Shown: positions 1 through 5,315 of the stretch, in pieces
Layout of the letters: every line of letters starts with the position of its first letter
Numbering within the stretch: position 1 is the stretch's first letter
Origin: Verrucomicrobia bacterium UBA3214
GTDB taxonomy: Bacteria; Verrucomicrobiota; Kiritimatiellia; RFP12; UBA1067
Length of the DNA stretch: 5,315 nucleotides
NCBI GenBank assembly: GCA_002363575.1
Contig: DEWI01000035.1
Location: 1-5,315, forward strand
Direction: 5' to 3'
The notes under the pieces: generated by a model
Databases searched by the model: none
Told to the model about the DNA's origin: nothing
What the model saw: only the letters and a program-made list of their open reading frames with translations
Made by a program: the position numbers and the translations under genes

Positions 1-613
1 GTTCGGTGAAGCAGTTGGCGAGCTCAAGTCCGTTGTGGTAGAGCTCCCAGCGTTCGGCCACATCGCCGCGGATCTTCGCGAGCGAGGCGGCCTGGCGCGG
101 GTAGTCGGCGAGAAATACCGGGCCTTTCGGGAGCGCGGGCTCGATTTTCACGGCCATGTCGTAGTCGAAGCGGTCCTGGTCCCAATCGAGCCACGGGTCC
201 CATCCGGCAATTGTTTTATAGGCGGCGCGAACCGTTATCGTCCGGAAGGGGGGCTTTTGGCCGGAAAGTTGCGCGAAAAGCTCTTCCAAATCGCGCCGTA
301 TGGCGGCGTAGTCGCTATTCGGGCGATACCATTCAAGCATGGTGAATTCCGGACGGTGGCGCGAGCCGCGTTCGCCGTCACGAAAGCACGGGCCGATCTG
401 GAAGATGCGATCCATTCCAGCGGCCAGCAGCTTCTTCATCTGCAGTTCCGGGCTGGCGCGCAGGAACTCCCCGCCGCACGGTGGACAATCTATGTGCGGC
501 TCCGGGGCTGGAGCGGCAATGCGGACATCAGTCTCCACCTCCACAAAACCCCGTCCATCGAAAAAGGCGCGGATTCGCGACAGGAGCGCCGCCCGGGCGC
601 GCAGATTTTCAAT
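1..613 (-). CDS. epmA: EF-P beta-lysine/lysine ligase EpmA (PoxA/GenX), 3' end missing
   Basis: A class II lysyl-tRNA-synthetase-like enzyme that, in the known family, attaches (R)-beta-lysine or lysine to a conserved lysine of elongation factor P, helping ribosomes through polyproline stretches. It is cytosolic. Counting from 613, 204 residues are visible. They include GRGFVEVET (20-28), RASPELQMKKLLAAG (52-66), the motif 2 region FRDGERG followed by PEFTMLEWYRP (77-98), and LYHNGLELANCF near the edge; each aligns closely with E. coli EpmA from memory. About 75 C-terminal residues, including motif 3, lie beyond position 1. The middle segment is some 40 residues shorter than in E. coli. The reading frame has no ATG, GTG or TTG between its upstream stop (649-647) and the conserved N-terminus; the best start is ATT at 613, overlapping the stop of the zinc-ribbon gene, with CTG at 604 as an alternative. 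Identity is confident; the exact start is not. Confidence 0.9.
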   Translation of the reverse strand, partial: MENLRARAALLSRIRAFFDGRGFVEVETDVRIAAPAPEPHIDCPPCGGEFLRASPELQMKKLLAAGMDRIFQIGPCFRDGERGSRHRPEFTMLEWYRPNSDYAAIRRDLEELFAQLSGQKPPFRTITVRAAYKTIAGWDPWLDWDQDRFDYDMAVKIEPALPKGPVFLADYPRQAASLAKIRGDVAERWELYHNGLELANCFTE

Positions 614-860
614 AGAGCTTTTCGTATTCGCCTTTCTGCACTTTCTTCAGCGTGTGGAAGCCGGCACGTTTGGCGCGGTAGTGCAAATCCGTCTTGGAGT
701 GCGTCAGTCCCGGCGCCTGTATCGCGCGGAACACGGGATTGCGGCAGTACGGGCAGCGGTCCAGCTTCGGGTCGGCGAGGCGCTGCATTATTTCGAAGCC
801 GTCGCGGCACTTCGGGCAGCTCTTCGCTGCATCTTTCGCTTCATAGACGTAAAGCGGCAT
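609..860 (-). CDS. FmdB-type small zinc-ribbon protein
   Basis: An 83-residue protein resembling the FmdB/CxxC_CxxC_SSSS putative regulatory zinc-ribbon family, whose biochemical role is not established. It has the family opening MPLYVYE, a first CPKC knuckle at residues 15-18, the segment FEIMQRLADPKL, a second CPYC knuckle at 36-39, and then VFRAIQAPG. The four cysteines should bind one zinc ion. Residues 50-83 are basic and lysine-rich (HYRAKRAGF, LKKVQKGEYEKLY). The first knuckle sits a few residues later than in typical FmdB proteins. The start is well supported: GGGAGG at 870-865 lies 4 nt before the ATG. The gene follows aroQ by 28 nt, and its TGA stop overlaps the likely epmA start, so translation of the two is probably coupled. 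A link to EpmA or EF-P function is inference from position only. Confidence 0.85.
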   Translation of the reverse strand: MPLYVYEAKDAAKSCPKCRDGFEIMQRLADPKLDRCPYCRNPVFRAIQAPGLTHSKTDLHYRAKRAGFHTLKKVQKGEYEKLY

Positions 861-888
861 TTTTCCTCCCGGCTTGCGCCGCGTTCTT

Positions 889-1317
889 TCAGGGATTGGC
901 GGCGAGATACTCCAGCGCCGCCGCGTACGAGCCGAAGCCCAGCCCGGAAAACGTCTTCTCCGCCACCATGCCGACGTAGGAGACGCGCCGGAACTCCTCG
1001 CGCTCTTTCGGCTCTGTCAGGTGGACTTCGACGACACGCGCTTTCACGGCTTTCAGCGCGTCGAGAATCGCGACGGACGTGTGGGTGTATGCGGCGGCGT
1101 TCAGCACGATCGCGTCGAACGCGCCGTACGCGGCTTGTATCCAGTCCACCAGAGTTCCTTCGTGGTTGGTCTGGCGCATTTCCGCCGAGACGCCGAGACG
1201 GCGCGCGACATCCTGGACGTGCTTTTCAAGTTCGGCGTACGTGCCTTTGCCGTAGAGCGCTGGCTCGCGAAGCCCCAGCAGATTGAGATTCGGACCGTTC
1301 AACACGAGGATTTTCAT
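889..1317 (-). CDS. aroQ: 3-dehydroquinate dehydratase, type II
   Basis: Catalyses the third shikimate-pathway step, reversible trans-dehydration of 3-dehydroquinate to 3-dehydroshikimate; the family forms cytosolic dodecamers. The 142-residue length is normal. All the main motifs are visible: NGPNLNLLG (7-15) with N12, R17 and the catalytic tyrosine Y22 in the flexible lid, RQTNHEG (48-54), NAAAYTHTS (73-81) with the catalytic histidine H79, EVHL (97-100) with H99, and REEFR (106-110) with two substrate-binding arginines. The usual HLSN motif reads HLTE here: Thr replaces the conserved Ser, and Glu replaces Asn. The ATG at 1317 is preceded by AGAGG at 1329-1325, directly after the stop codon of the Fkp-like gene 12 nt upstream, so the two are probably co-transcribed. 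In many bacteria aroQ neighbours efp; here the EF-P-modifying enzyme lies two genes downstream. Confidence 0.96.
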   Translation of the reverse strand: MKILVLNGPNLNLLGLREPALYGKGTYAELEKHVQDVARRLGVSAEMRQTNHEGTLVDWIQAAYGAFDAIVLNAAAYTHTSVAILDALKAVKARVVEVHLTEPKEREEFRRVSYVGMVAEKTFSGLGFGSYAAALEYLAANP

Positions 1318-1329
1318 ACCGACGCCTCT

Positions 1330-3408
1330 TCAACGGATTTCCATTTCCAGCCCAACGGGCGTTATCGCGAACTGGTAGAAGCGCGCATTCGTCGTCGGCG
1401 CGTCGCATTCCAGCATCCGGCGGATTTCCTTCGCGGCGTCCCGGGATTTCGCGAGGATGAACATGAAGCCGCCGCCGCCCGCTCCAGTAAGCGTGATGGC
1501 GGACGAGAGCGGCGCGATGCGCTCGATGATTTCTTCGACGCGCTCGTTCGTGCTTCCCGGATCGAGGAGCTTCTTGTCGCGCCAATAGCCTCTGACGGCG
1601 GCGGCGAACGCTTCCGCGTCGCGGCGCGCGATCGCGTCCGCCGCGGCGCGCGCGTCATTCTTCAGGCTTCTTACGAGGATTTTCGCGAAGTCGTGCGGGT
1701 TGTCCGCGTAGAAGGCGAGGACTTTCCGGAGAATGTTGCGGGCCATGCGCTTCTGCCCGGTGAAATAGAGCAGGCCGCGCTTGGCGAGCAGTTCCGCGAG
1801 CCATTCGCAATCGAGCTGCTCCAGCGCGATGGACTGGCGCTCTCCCGGCTCCGAGGAGAGCAGCTTGACGCCGCCGGCGAGGCCGCCGAACTGGTCCTGC
1901 CAGCCGCCGCCCGTCTGCATTTCGCGCTCGAGGCGGAGAGTAAGCTCGCCGATTTCGTCGCGCCCGGTCCTGCCGAGAAGCGCGGCGATCGTGGCGGCGC
2001 CGAGGATGGAGCTTGTGCCCATGCCCGAGCCTTTCGGGAGGTTCGCGCTGATCGTGATATCGAGGCCGCGGCTCCCGAATTTGAAACCGGTCACGGCGAG
2101 CGCGCATTTGACGAGCGCGCACCAGTCGTGGGGATCCGCGCGGTCGTCGAGTTCGCTCGCGCTCTTGATCAGCCTGCGCTTGCCGAGATCGCGCGACACC
2201 ACCTTGATGAACTTGTCGCGGCGCGGCGCGACGACGACTTCGATAGGGTTGGCGCCTTCCAGCGTCACGGCGGCGTTCAGCACCGTGCCGCCTTCGATGT
2301 TGCATATCGGCGGCGTGTCGCTCCAACCCCCGGCGAAATCTATGCGCACCGGCGCCGTGACGCGGACGGCGCGGCGGTCGCGCACGCGCTCGTGCGCGCC
2401 GTGGCGCAGCGCCAGCAGGCGCGCGTAATCGACTTTCTTCATGATTTCGCCGAGGCCGTGCTTCTCCCAGAGGCCGTCGGTCTTGAAGTTGTCGTCGATT
2501 CTGTATTTGAGGTCGAGCCATTCGCCGTCGCCGAAAGGAATGCAGGTGAAGCATTCGCCGCGCGCGAGCGAAAGGCGCTCGAAGCGTCCTTCCGGGACGT
2601 TCGTCACGACGTTCTCGCCTTCGAGCGCGAGCTTGCAGTGCACGGAGTCGATGTACGTCTGGCCGTCGCCGAGCTTTTCGAGGAGTTCGCGCGTAGAGCC
2701 GATGTGGAAGAAGCCGCAGTCTTCGCCTGCCACGGCGACGTTGAAAGGCGCGAAGCCCGCGAGAAGCCGTGCCGGGAATTCCTCGTAGATGTCGCCTTCT
2801 ATCGGGAGGGCCTGCATCTTCCGCGCAGTGGGCGCGTCGATGAACATCACGCCGGTGTCGATCAGATGCGTGCCGCAGACGACGTGCGGCTTCTGCTTGA
2901 AATCCTCCACGCGGCGCGTCTGGATGCCGGCGCCGGAGCTTTCGCCCGAAGCGATATAGACGCCGTGGCGCCGCGCTTCATCCGCGTCTCCTGGGTATGC
3001 AACGCCGGTGACGCCGGGATGCGAGAAATCCACCTTGGCATACTCGAACACCGGCAGCACGTCGCCGGACGCCACGACCACGCCGCCGCCCGCGGGAAGC
3101 ACGAGCTGCTCCATCGCCGCGATGATATGCTCGAGCATCGCGCGGCCGTCCGCAAGCGGCACGAACGCCTTGCCCATCGCCGCGTAGCCCGGAGTGCGCC
3201 GCGCATCCCCGCCGGAATGCACGATCAGGACGCGCCGCGCGCGCGCCGCTTCCTCCATGCGCAGGACGTTTACCGTGGCGCCGAGCGATCCAACGCGGCG
3301 GTCGCCGGGATCCGGCACCACGAGAATGCCATTGCGCCCTTTCGTCTGCTCTCTGTAGCCCTTGGCCTGCGCCGCGTTCGCGGCCGTCACAACTATTAAG
3401 TCGAACAT
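1330..3408 (-). CDS. Fkp-like bifunctional fucokinase / sugar-1-phosphate nucleotidylyltransferase, compact form
   Basis: Probable two-domain salvage enzyme. In Bacteroides Fkp, a C-terminal GHMP kinase phosphorylates L-fucose at C1 and an N-terminal pyrophosphorylase makes GDP-L-fucose for glycans. From M1 at 3408 (692 residues), the N-terminal domain carries VVPDPGDRRVGSLGATVNVL (31-50), HSGGDARRTPGYAAMGKAF (65-83), ASGDV (113-117) and FFHIGSTREL (234-243). A short linker follows, then GHMP motifs APVRIDFAGGWSDTPP (352-367), the ATP loop PKGSGMGTSS (458-467), TGGGWQDQFGG (499-509), YFTGQKRMARNIL (548-560) and TGAGGGGFMFILAKS (641-655). Both halves align with Bacteroides Fkp from memory, but Fkp has about 950 residues; the missing part is mostly the central linker. 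The first glycine-rich motif reads GSLGAT instead of GSGGAT or GSGGGT. An upstream TTG at 3447 extends the frame by 13 residues, but it is the promoter -35 box and has no ribosome site. Fucose is the likeliest substrate; a related sugar is possible. Confidence 0.85.
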   Translation of the reverse strand: MFDLIVVTAANAAQAKGYREQTKGRNGILVVPDPGDRRVGSLGATVNVLRMEEAARARRVLIVHSGGDARRTPGYAAMGKAFVPLADGRAMLEHIIAAMEQLVLPAGGGVVVASGDVLPVFEYAKVDFSHPGVTGVAYPGDADEARRHGVYIASGESSGAGIQTRRVEDFKQKPHVVCGTHLIDTGVMFIDAPTARKMQALPIEGDIYEEFPARLLAGFAPFNVAVAGEDCGFFHIGSTRELLEKLGDGQTYIDSVHCKLALEGENVVTNVPEGRFERLSLARGECFTCIPFGDGEWLDLKYRIDDNFKTDGLWEKHGLGEIMKKVDYARLLALRHGAHERVRDRRAVRVTAPVRIDFAGGWSDTPPICNIEGGTVLNAAVTLEGANPIEVVVAPRRDKFIKVVSRDLGKRRLIKSASELDDRADPHDWCALVKCALAVTGFKFGSRGLDITISANLPKGSGMGTSSILGAATIAALLGRTGRDEIGELTLRLEREMQTGGGWQDQFGGLAGGVKLLSSEPGERQSIALEQLDCEWLAELLAKRGLLYFTGQKRMARNILRKVLAFYADNPHDFAKILVRSLKNDARAAADAIARRDAEAFAAAVRGYWRDKKLLDPGSTNERVEEIIERIAPLSSAITLTGAGGGGFMFILAKSRDAAKEIRRMLECDAPTTNARFYQFAITPVGLEMEIR

Positions 3409-3417
3409 ATGCCGCCT

Positions 3418-3447
3418 ATTATACCATTTCCCTCTCTTGACTGTCAA
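3418..3447 (-). promoter_or_regulatory. Sigma70-type promoter of the Fkp-like operon (extended -10)
   Basis: A perfect -35 box TTGACA (3447-3442) and a perfect -10 box TATAAT (3423-3418) are separated by 18 nt. A TGG immediately before the -10 gives an extended -10 (TGn). Transcription would start around 3412-3410, only 2 to 4 nt before the ATG at 3408, so the message should be leaderless or nearly so. The promoter occupies the whole stretch between the TTG at 3447 and the ATG, which argues against the longer protein start. Confidence 0.85.
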
Positions 3448-3467
3448 AACGCCGCGGCGGCGCCGCT

Positions 3468-3497
3468 TTGCACCAGCGCGCGATTATTTGGTATAAT
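3468..3497 (+). promoter_or_regulatory. Promoter of the lipoprotein-ketosynthase block (extended -10)
   Basis: A perfect TATAAT at 3492-3497 is preceded by TGG, giving an extended -10. The best -35 candidate, TTGCAC at 3468-3473 with an 18 nt spacer, matches the consensus at only three of six bases. That is tolerable for an extended -10 promoter, but makes it weaker or more activator-dependent than its divergent twin. Transcription would start near 3504-3506, giving a leader of about 25 nt that contains the ribosome site GGGAG (3521-3525). Confidence 0.7.
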
Positions 3498-3529
3498 AGG
3501 ACGCATCGGGAGACCGCATAGGGAGAACG

Positions 3530-4246
3530 ATGATGATGCAAGGCTATTCACTGCGAATTGCAACCGCCGCGGCCGCGCTGCTCGCGGCCGGCTGCTTCAC
3601 GATCCACCACAGCGAAGCGCCGGGCGCGGGCATGGCGCGCGCCCCGCAGGGCCGCGACGTGCGCGTGGCGCTCAGCGGCTTCGAAGCCACGGTGACCACC
3701 TTCCTGCCGGTGCATACGCAGACGACGGGATGGCACAGCGGCGTCGGCTACGACCGCCACACGCGCAGGGATTTCGGCGGCTTGCACTCCGAGACGTGGT
3801 CTTCGACGACGTACATTCCGCAGGTCAACGAGGACCACACCTACGTGAAGCAGGCGGCCGACCTCCTGGAGGCCGCGGGCTTCATCCTCGCCACGACGAA
3901 CGCGCAATACACCGTCGATGTCACGTTCTCCGGGCCGGTCGTGACGAACGGCGACCGCGTCGCCGAAGGGCTTTGGATAATCTGCTCTCTCCTCTCCGCC
4001 GACTACAGCGCGGGCGAATGGACTGCGCGCCTGAAGATTCGCGAGACGTCCAGCGGGAGAGTGGTGCTGATGAAAGACATTTCGCAGAAATGCACCGTCG
4101 CCGTCTGGGGGCCGATACCAGTATTCTCGCCGCTCGCCGCCTACGAAAGCTCCGAGAACGCGATGCAGGCCTGGACGTTCGGCGTGCTTGTCGATCTCGC
4201 GATGGCGGAGGCGACGGCGTACATCGCCGCTGCGGAGGGGAATTGA
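3530..4246 (+). CDS. Predicted lipoprotein of unknown function
   Basis: I do not recognise a named family. The 238-residue product begins with a short n-region (one Arg at 9), an alanine/leucine-rich h-region (10-20) and a lipobox-like LAAGC ending at C22, so it should be lipidated after signal peptidase II cleavage. Residue +2 is Phe rather than Asp, which by the E. coli Lol rule favours the outer membrane. A His/Thr/Gly/Ser-rich stretch (62-95) follows. Then come a helix-like segment (YVKQAADLLEAAGF, 105-118), an alternating strand-like segment (YTVDVTFSGP, 127-136), WTARLKIRETSSGRVVL (164-180) and VWGPIPVFSPL (192-202). The order 'helix ending in AGF, then a strand, then a second sheet' recalls small periplasmic folds such as DUF4136 or LpoB-like proteins, but this is only a resemblance. 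Three consecutive ATGs (3530, 3533, 3536) follow GGGAG at 3521; 3533 has the best spacing. The stop overlaps the next gene, implying translational coupling. Confidence 0.8.
   Translation: MMMQGYSLRIATAAAALLAAGCFTIHHSEAPGAGMARAPQGRDVRVALSGFEATVTTFLPVHTQTTGWHSGVGYDRHTRRDFGGLHSETWSSTTYIPQVNEDHTYVKQAADLLEAAGFILATTNAQYTVDVTFSGPVVTNGDRVAEGLWIICSLLSADYSAGEWTARLKIRETSSGRVVLMKDISQKCTVAVWGPIPVFSPLAAYESSENAMQAWTFGVLVDLAMAEATAYIAAAEGN
4234..4245 (+). promoter_or_regulatory. Ribosome binding site fixing the TTG start of the ketosynthase
   Basis: GGAGGGG at 4234-4240 lies inside the last codons of the lipoprotein gene. Its GGAGG core ends 4 nt before TTG at 4243. The TTG overlaps the lipoprotein TGA (4244-4246). 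A later in-frame GTG at 4258 has no comparable ribosome site at the right distance, so TTG is preferred. Confidence 0.75.
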
Positions 4247-5315
4247 GAGCGCTGCCGGTGACCGCGTGGTGGGCGGCGAGCGCGCTGGGCGCCGGCCGCG
4301 ACGCCATGAAAGTCGCGCTCGCCTCCGGAGTCGCGCCGGGGATGCGCGAGATTTCCGGCGACATTCCCGGGCGGAAGATATTTTTCGGGTGCATCGACGC
4401 GGCGCTTCCTGAGATCGCCGCGCCGCGCTATTCGATGCGCGCGTGCCGGCTGCTCGCGCTCGCCGCGCAGAACCTCGAAGGCGCGCTCGAGTCTCTGCGC
4501 TCCCGCCACCCCGCAGACAGGATAGGCGTAGTGCTCGGCGCGAGCAATACGGGCATCGACGAAGCGGAGAATTTCATCGACGAGTGGCTGGACGGCGGCG
4601 AAAAGCCGCGCGCTTTCGAGTTCTCGATGATCGAACTCGGCACGCCCTCGCTGTATTTGAAAGAGCGCCTCGGCGTCGCCGGCCCCGCCTACACCGTCTC
4701 CACGGCATGTTCGAGCGCGGCAAAGGCGTTTGGCGCGGCGCGCCGCCTCGTCGCCTCCGGAATCTGCGACGCGGTGGTGACCGGCGGCGTGGACGGCCGC
4801 TGCCGCTTCGCAATGAACGGCTTTGCCGCGCTAGGCGCGCTTTCGGCCGGGCGCTGCCGGCCGCTCGCCGACGATCGCGACGGCATAAATCTCGGCGAGG
4901 CAGTCGCGCTTTTCGTTCTCGAGAAGGAGGCGGCCTCGCCGTGCGCGCTGTTCGCCGGGATAGGCGAGACGAGCGATGCATACCACGCCACCGCTCCGGA
5001 TCCGGAAGGGCGCGGCGCGGAAGGCGCGATGCGCGCGGCGCTCGCCGACGCCGGGCTGGCGGCGCGCGAGATCGGCTACGTCAATCTTCACGGCACGGGG
5101 ACGCCGGCGAACGACGCGATGGAACTGAAGGCGTTCGAGCGCGTCTTCGCGGATTGCGAGCCGCCGCCGAGCTGCGAAAGCACGAAGGCGCTGACGGGAC
5201 ACTGCCTCGGCGCTGCCGGCGCCATCGAGGCGGCCATATGCCTCGCGCGCCTCGAAGAGCCGCATGGCCCGCGCGCCGCGCTCAGCAATTCGTTCGCGTT
5301 CGGCGGCTCGAACGC
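4243..5315 (+). CDS. Beta-ketoacyl-ACP synthase (KAS I/II family), 3' end missing
   Basis: A decarboxylating Claisen-condensing enzyme that extends an acyl chain with malonyl-ACP; thiolase-fold, cytosolic. Counting from TTG at 4243, 357 residues are visible of roughly 400. The nucleophile elbow STACSSAAKAF has C156. The first catalytic histidine, H283, is in NLHGTGTPANDAMELKAF. K315 and H320 sit in STKALTGHCLGAAG, with the same five-residue spacing as FabF K335/H340. NSFAFGGSNA ends the window, matching the FabF gatekeeper loop. It is therefore a complete active KAS, not a chain-length-factor-type partner lacking the cysteine. Segments such as CDAVVTGGVD, MNGFAALGALS, CRPLADDRDGINLGEAVAL and the N-terminal ASALGAG resemble, from memory, synthases of aryl-polyene clusters more than housekeeping FabF or FabB. 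The pathway cannot be settled because downstream genes are outside the window. It is translationally coupled to the lipoprotein gene. Confidence 0.93.
   Translation, partial: MRALPVTAWWAASALGAGRDAMKVALASGVAPGMREISGDIPGRKIFFGCIDAALPEIAAPRYSMRACRLLALAAQNLEGALESLRSRHPADRIGVVLGASNTGIDEAENFIDEWLDGGEKPRAFEFSMIELGTPSLYLKERLGVAGPAYTVSTACSSAAKAFGAARRLVASGICDAVVTGGVDGRCRFAMNGFAALGALSAGRCRPLADDRDGINLGEAVALFVLEKEAASPCALFAGIGETSDAYHATAPDPEGRGAEGAMRAALADAGLAAREIGYVNLHGTGTPANDAMELKAFERVFADCEPPPSCESTKALTGHCLGAAGAIEAAICLARLEEPHGPRAALSNSFAFGGSN

Larger units (their letters stand above)
3409..3506. repeat. Widely spaced inverted repeat formed by two divergent promoter cores
   Basis: The 18-base arm TGGTATAATAGGCGGCAT, read on the minus strand from 3426 to 3409, matches TGGTATAATAGGACGCAT on the plus strand at 3489-3506 at 16 of 18 positions. 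Each arm contains an extended -10 box and the bases down to the likely transcription start. The similarity runs past the boxes into AGG and GCAT, more than the -10 consensus alone requires. Between the arms lie two GC palindromes, GCCGCGGC (3451-3458) and GCGGCGCCGC (3457-3466). The arms may simply be the host's preferred promoter, or a shared operator. Confidence 0.6.

Noticed and set aside
490..810. A minus-strand open frame covering the zinc-ribbon/epmA junction that could be a separate small gene.
   Set aside because: It is a shifted frame across both genes, with no ribosome site or motif; it matters only because it contains the out-of-frame TTG at 612.
35..1286. Two long overlapping plus-strand open frames (35-979 and 339-1286).
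   Set aside because: They are antisense to epmA, the zinc-ribbon gene and aroQ, all well supported by motifs; the translations are low-complexity and Arg/Ala/Ser-rich.
1655..2554. A 299-codon minus-strand frame inside the Fkp-like gene.
   Set aside because: It is a shifted frame of the kinase domain and its product is almost entirely Arg/Ala/Pro/His-rich.
874..3399. An 841-codon open frame on the plus strand, the longest in the window.
   Set aside because: It lies entirely antisense to the Fkp-like gene and aroQ, is rich in Arg, Ala, Glu, Asp and Val as expected for a mirror frame of GC-rich codons, and shows no recognisable domain.
3451..3466. GC-rich palindromes between the divergent promoters as a rho-independent terminator.
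   Set aside because: No gene ends there and no T-run follows a clear stem-loop; a spacer or protein-binding role is more plausible, without direct support.
3548..5288. Several minus-strand open frames opposite the lipoprotein and ketosynthase genes.
   Set aside because: All are Arg/Ala/Ser-rich antisense frames of strongly supported plus-strand genes, without motifs of their own.

Overview
The window is GC-rich and densely coding, with six genes in two divergent blocks around one short intergenic region. No RNA gene, mobile element, CRISPR array or phage gene is visible. A lipoprotein with a lipobox implies a diderm (Gram-negative-type) bacterium, and EpmA implies EF-P lysylation. A single-chain fucokinase/nucleotidyltransferase of the Fkp type is best known from Bacteroides but occurs elsewhere. 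The high GC argues against a typical Bacteroides. A PVC-group or similar lineage is possible, but nothing here fixes the taxon.

Leftward block (minus strand, about 3447 down to 1): a compact Fkp-like enzyme (1330-3408), aroQ for type II 3-dehydroquinate dehydratase (889-1317), a small FmdB-type zinc-ribbon protein (609-860), and epmA, the EF-P lysine ligase, which starts at about 613 and runs off the left edge. The gaps are 12 nt, 28 nt and a short overlap, so this looks like one operon mixing sugar activation, the shikimate pathway and translation-factor modification. A near-consensus extended -10 promoter sits only 9 nt before the Fkp start codon, which predicts a leaderless or nearly leaderless mRNA.

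Intergenic region (3409-3529): two divergent sigma70-type promoters whose -10 regions match at 16 of 18 bases and so form a widely spaced inverted repeat, with GC-rich palindromes between them.

Rightward block (plus strand, 3530 to the right edge): a lipoprotein of unknown function (3530-4246), then a beta-ketoacyl-ACP synthase (4243 to past the edge) starting at a TTG that overlaps the lipoprotein stop codon. The synthase has the complete Cys-His-Lys-His residue set and looks closer to the condensing enzymes of aryl-polyene-type pathways than to housekeeping FabF. The block may therefore be the left end of a type II fatty-acid/polyketide-like cluster.

Points most worth a second look are the missing standard start codon of epmA, the twin divergent promoters, the predicted leaderless Fkp mRNA, the shortened Fkp architecture, and the coupled lipoprotein-synthase pair.
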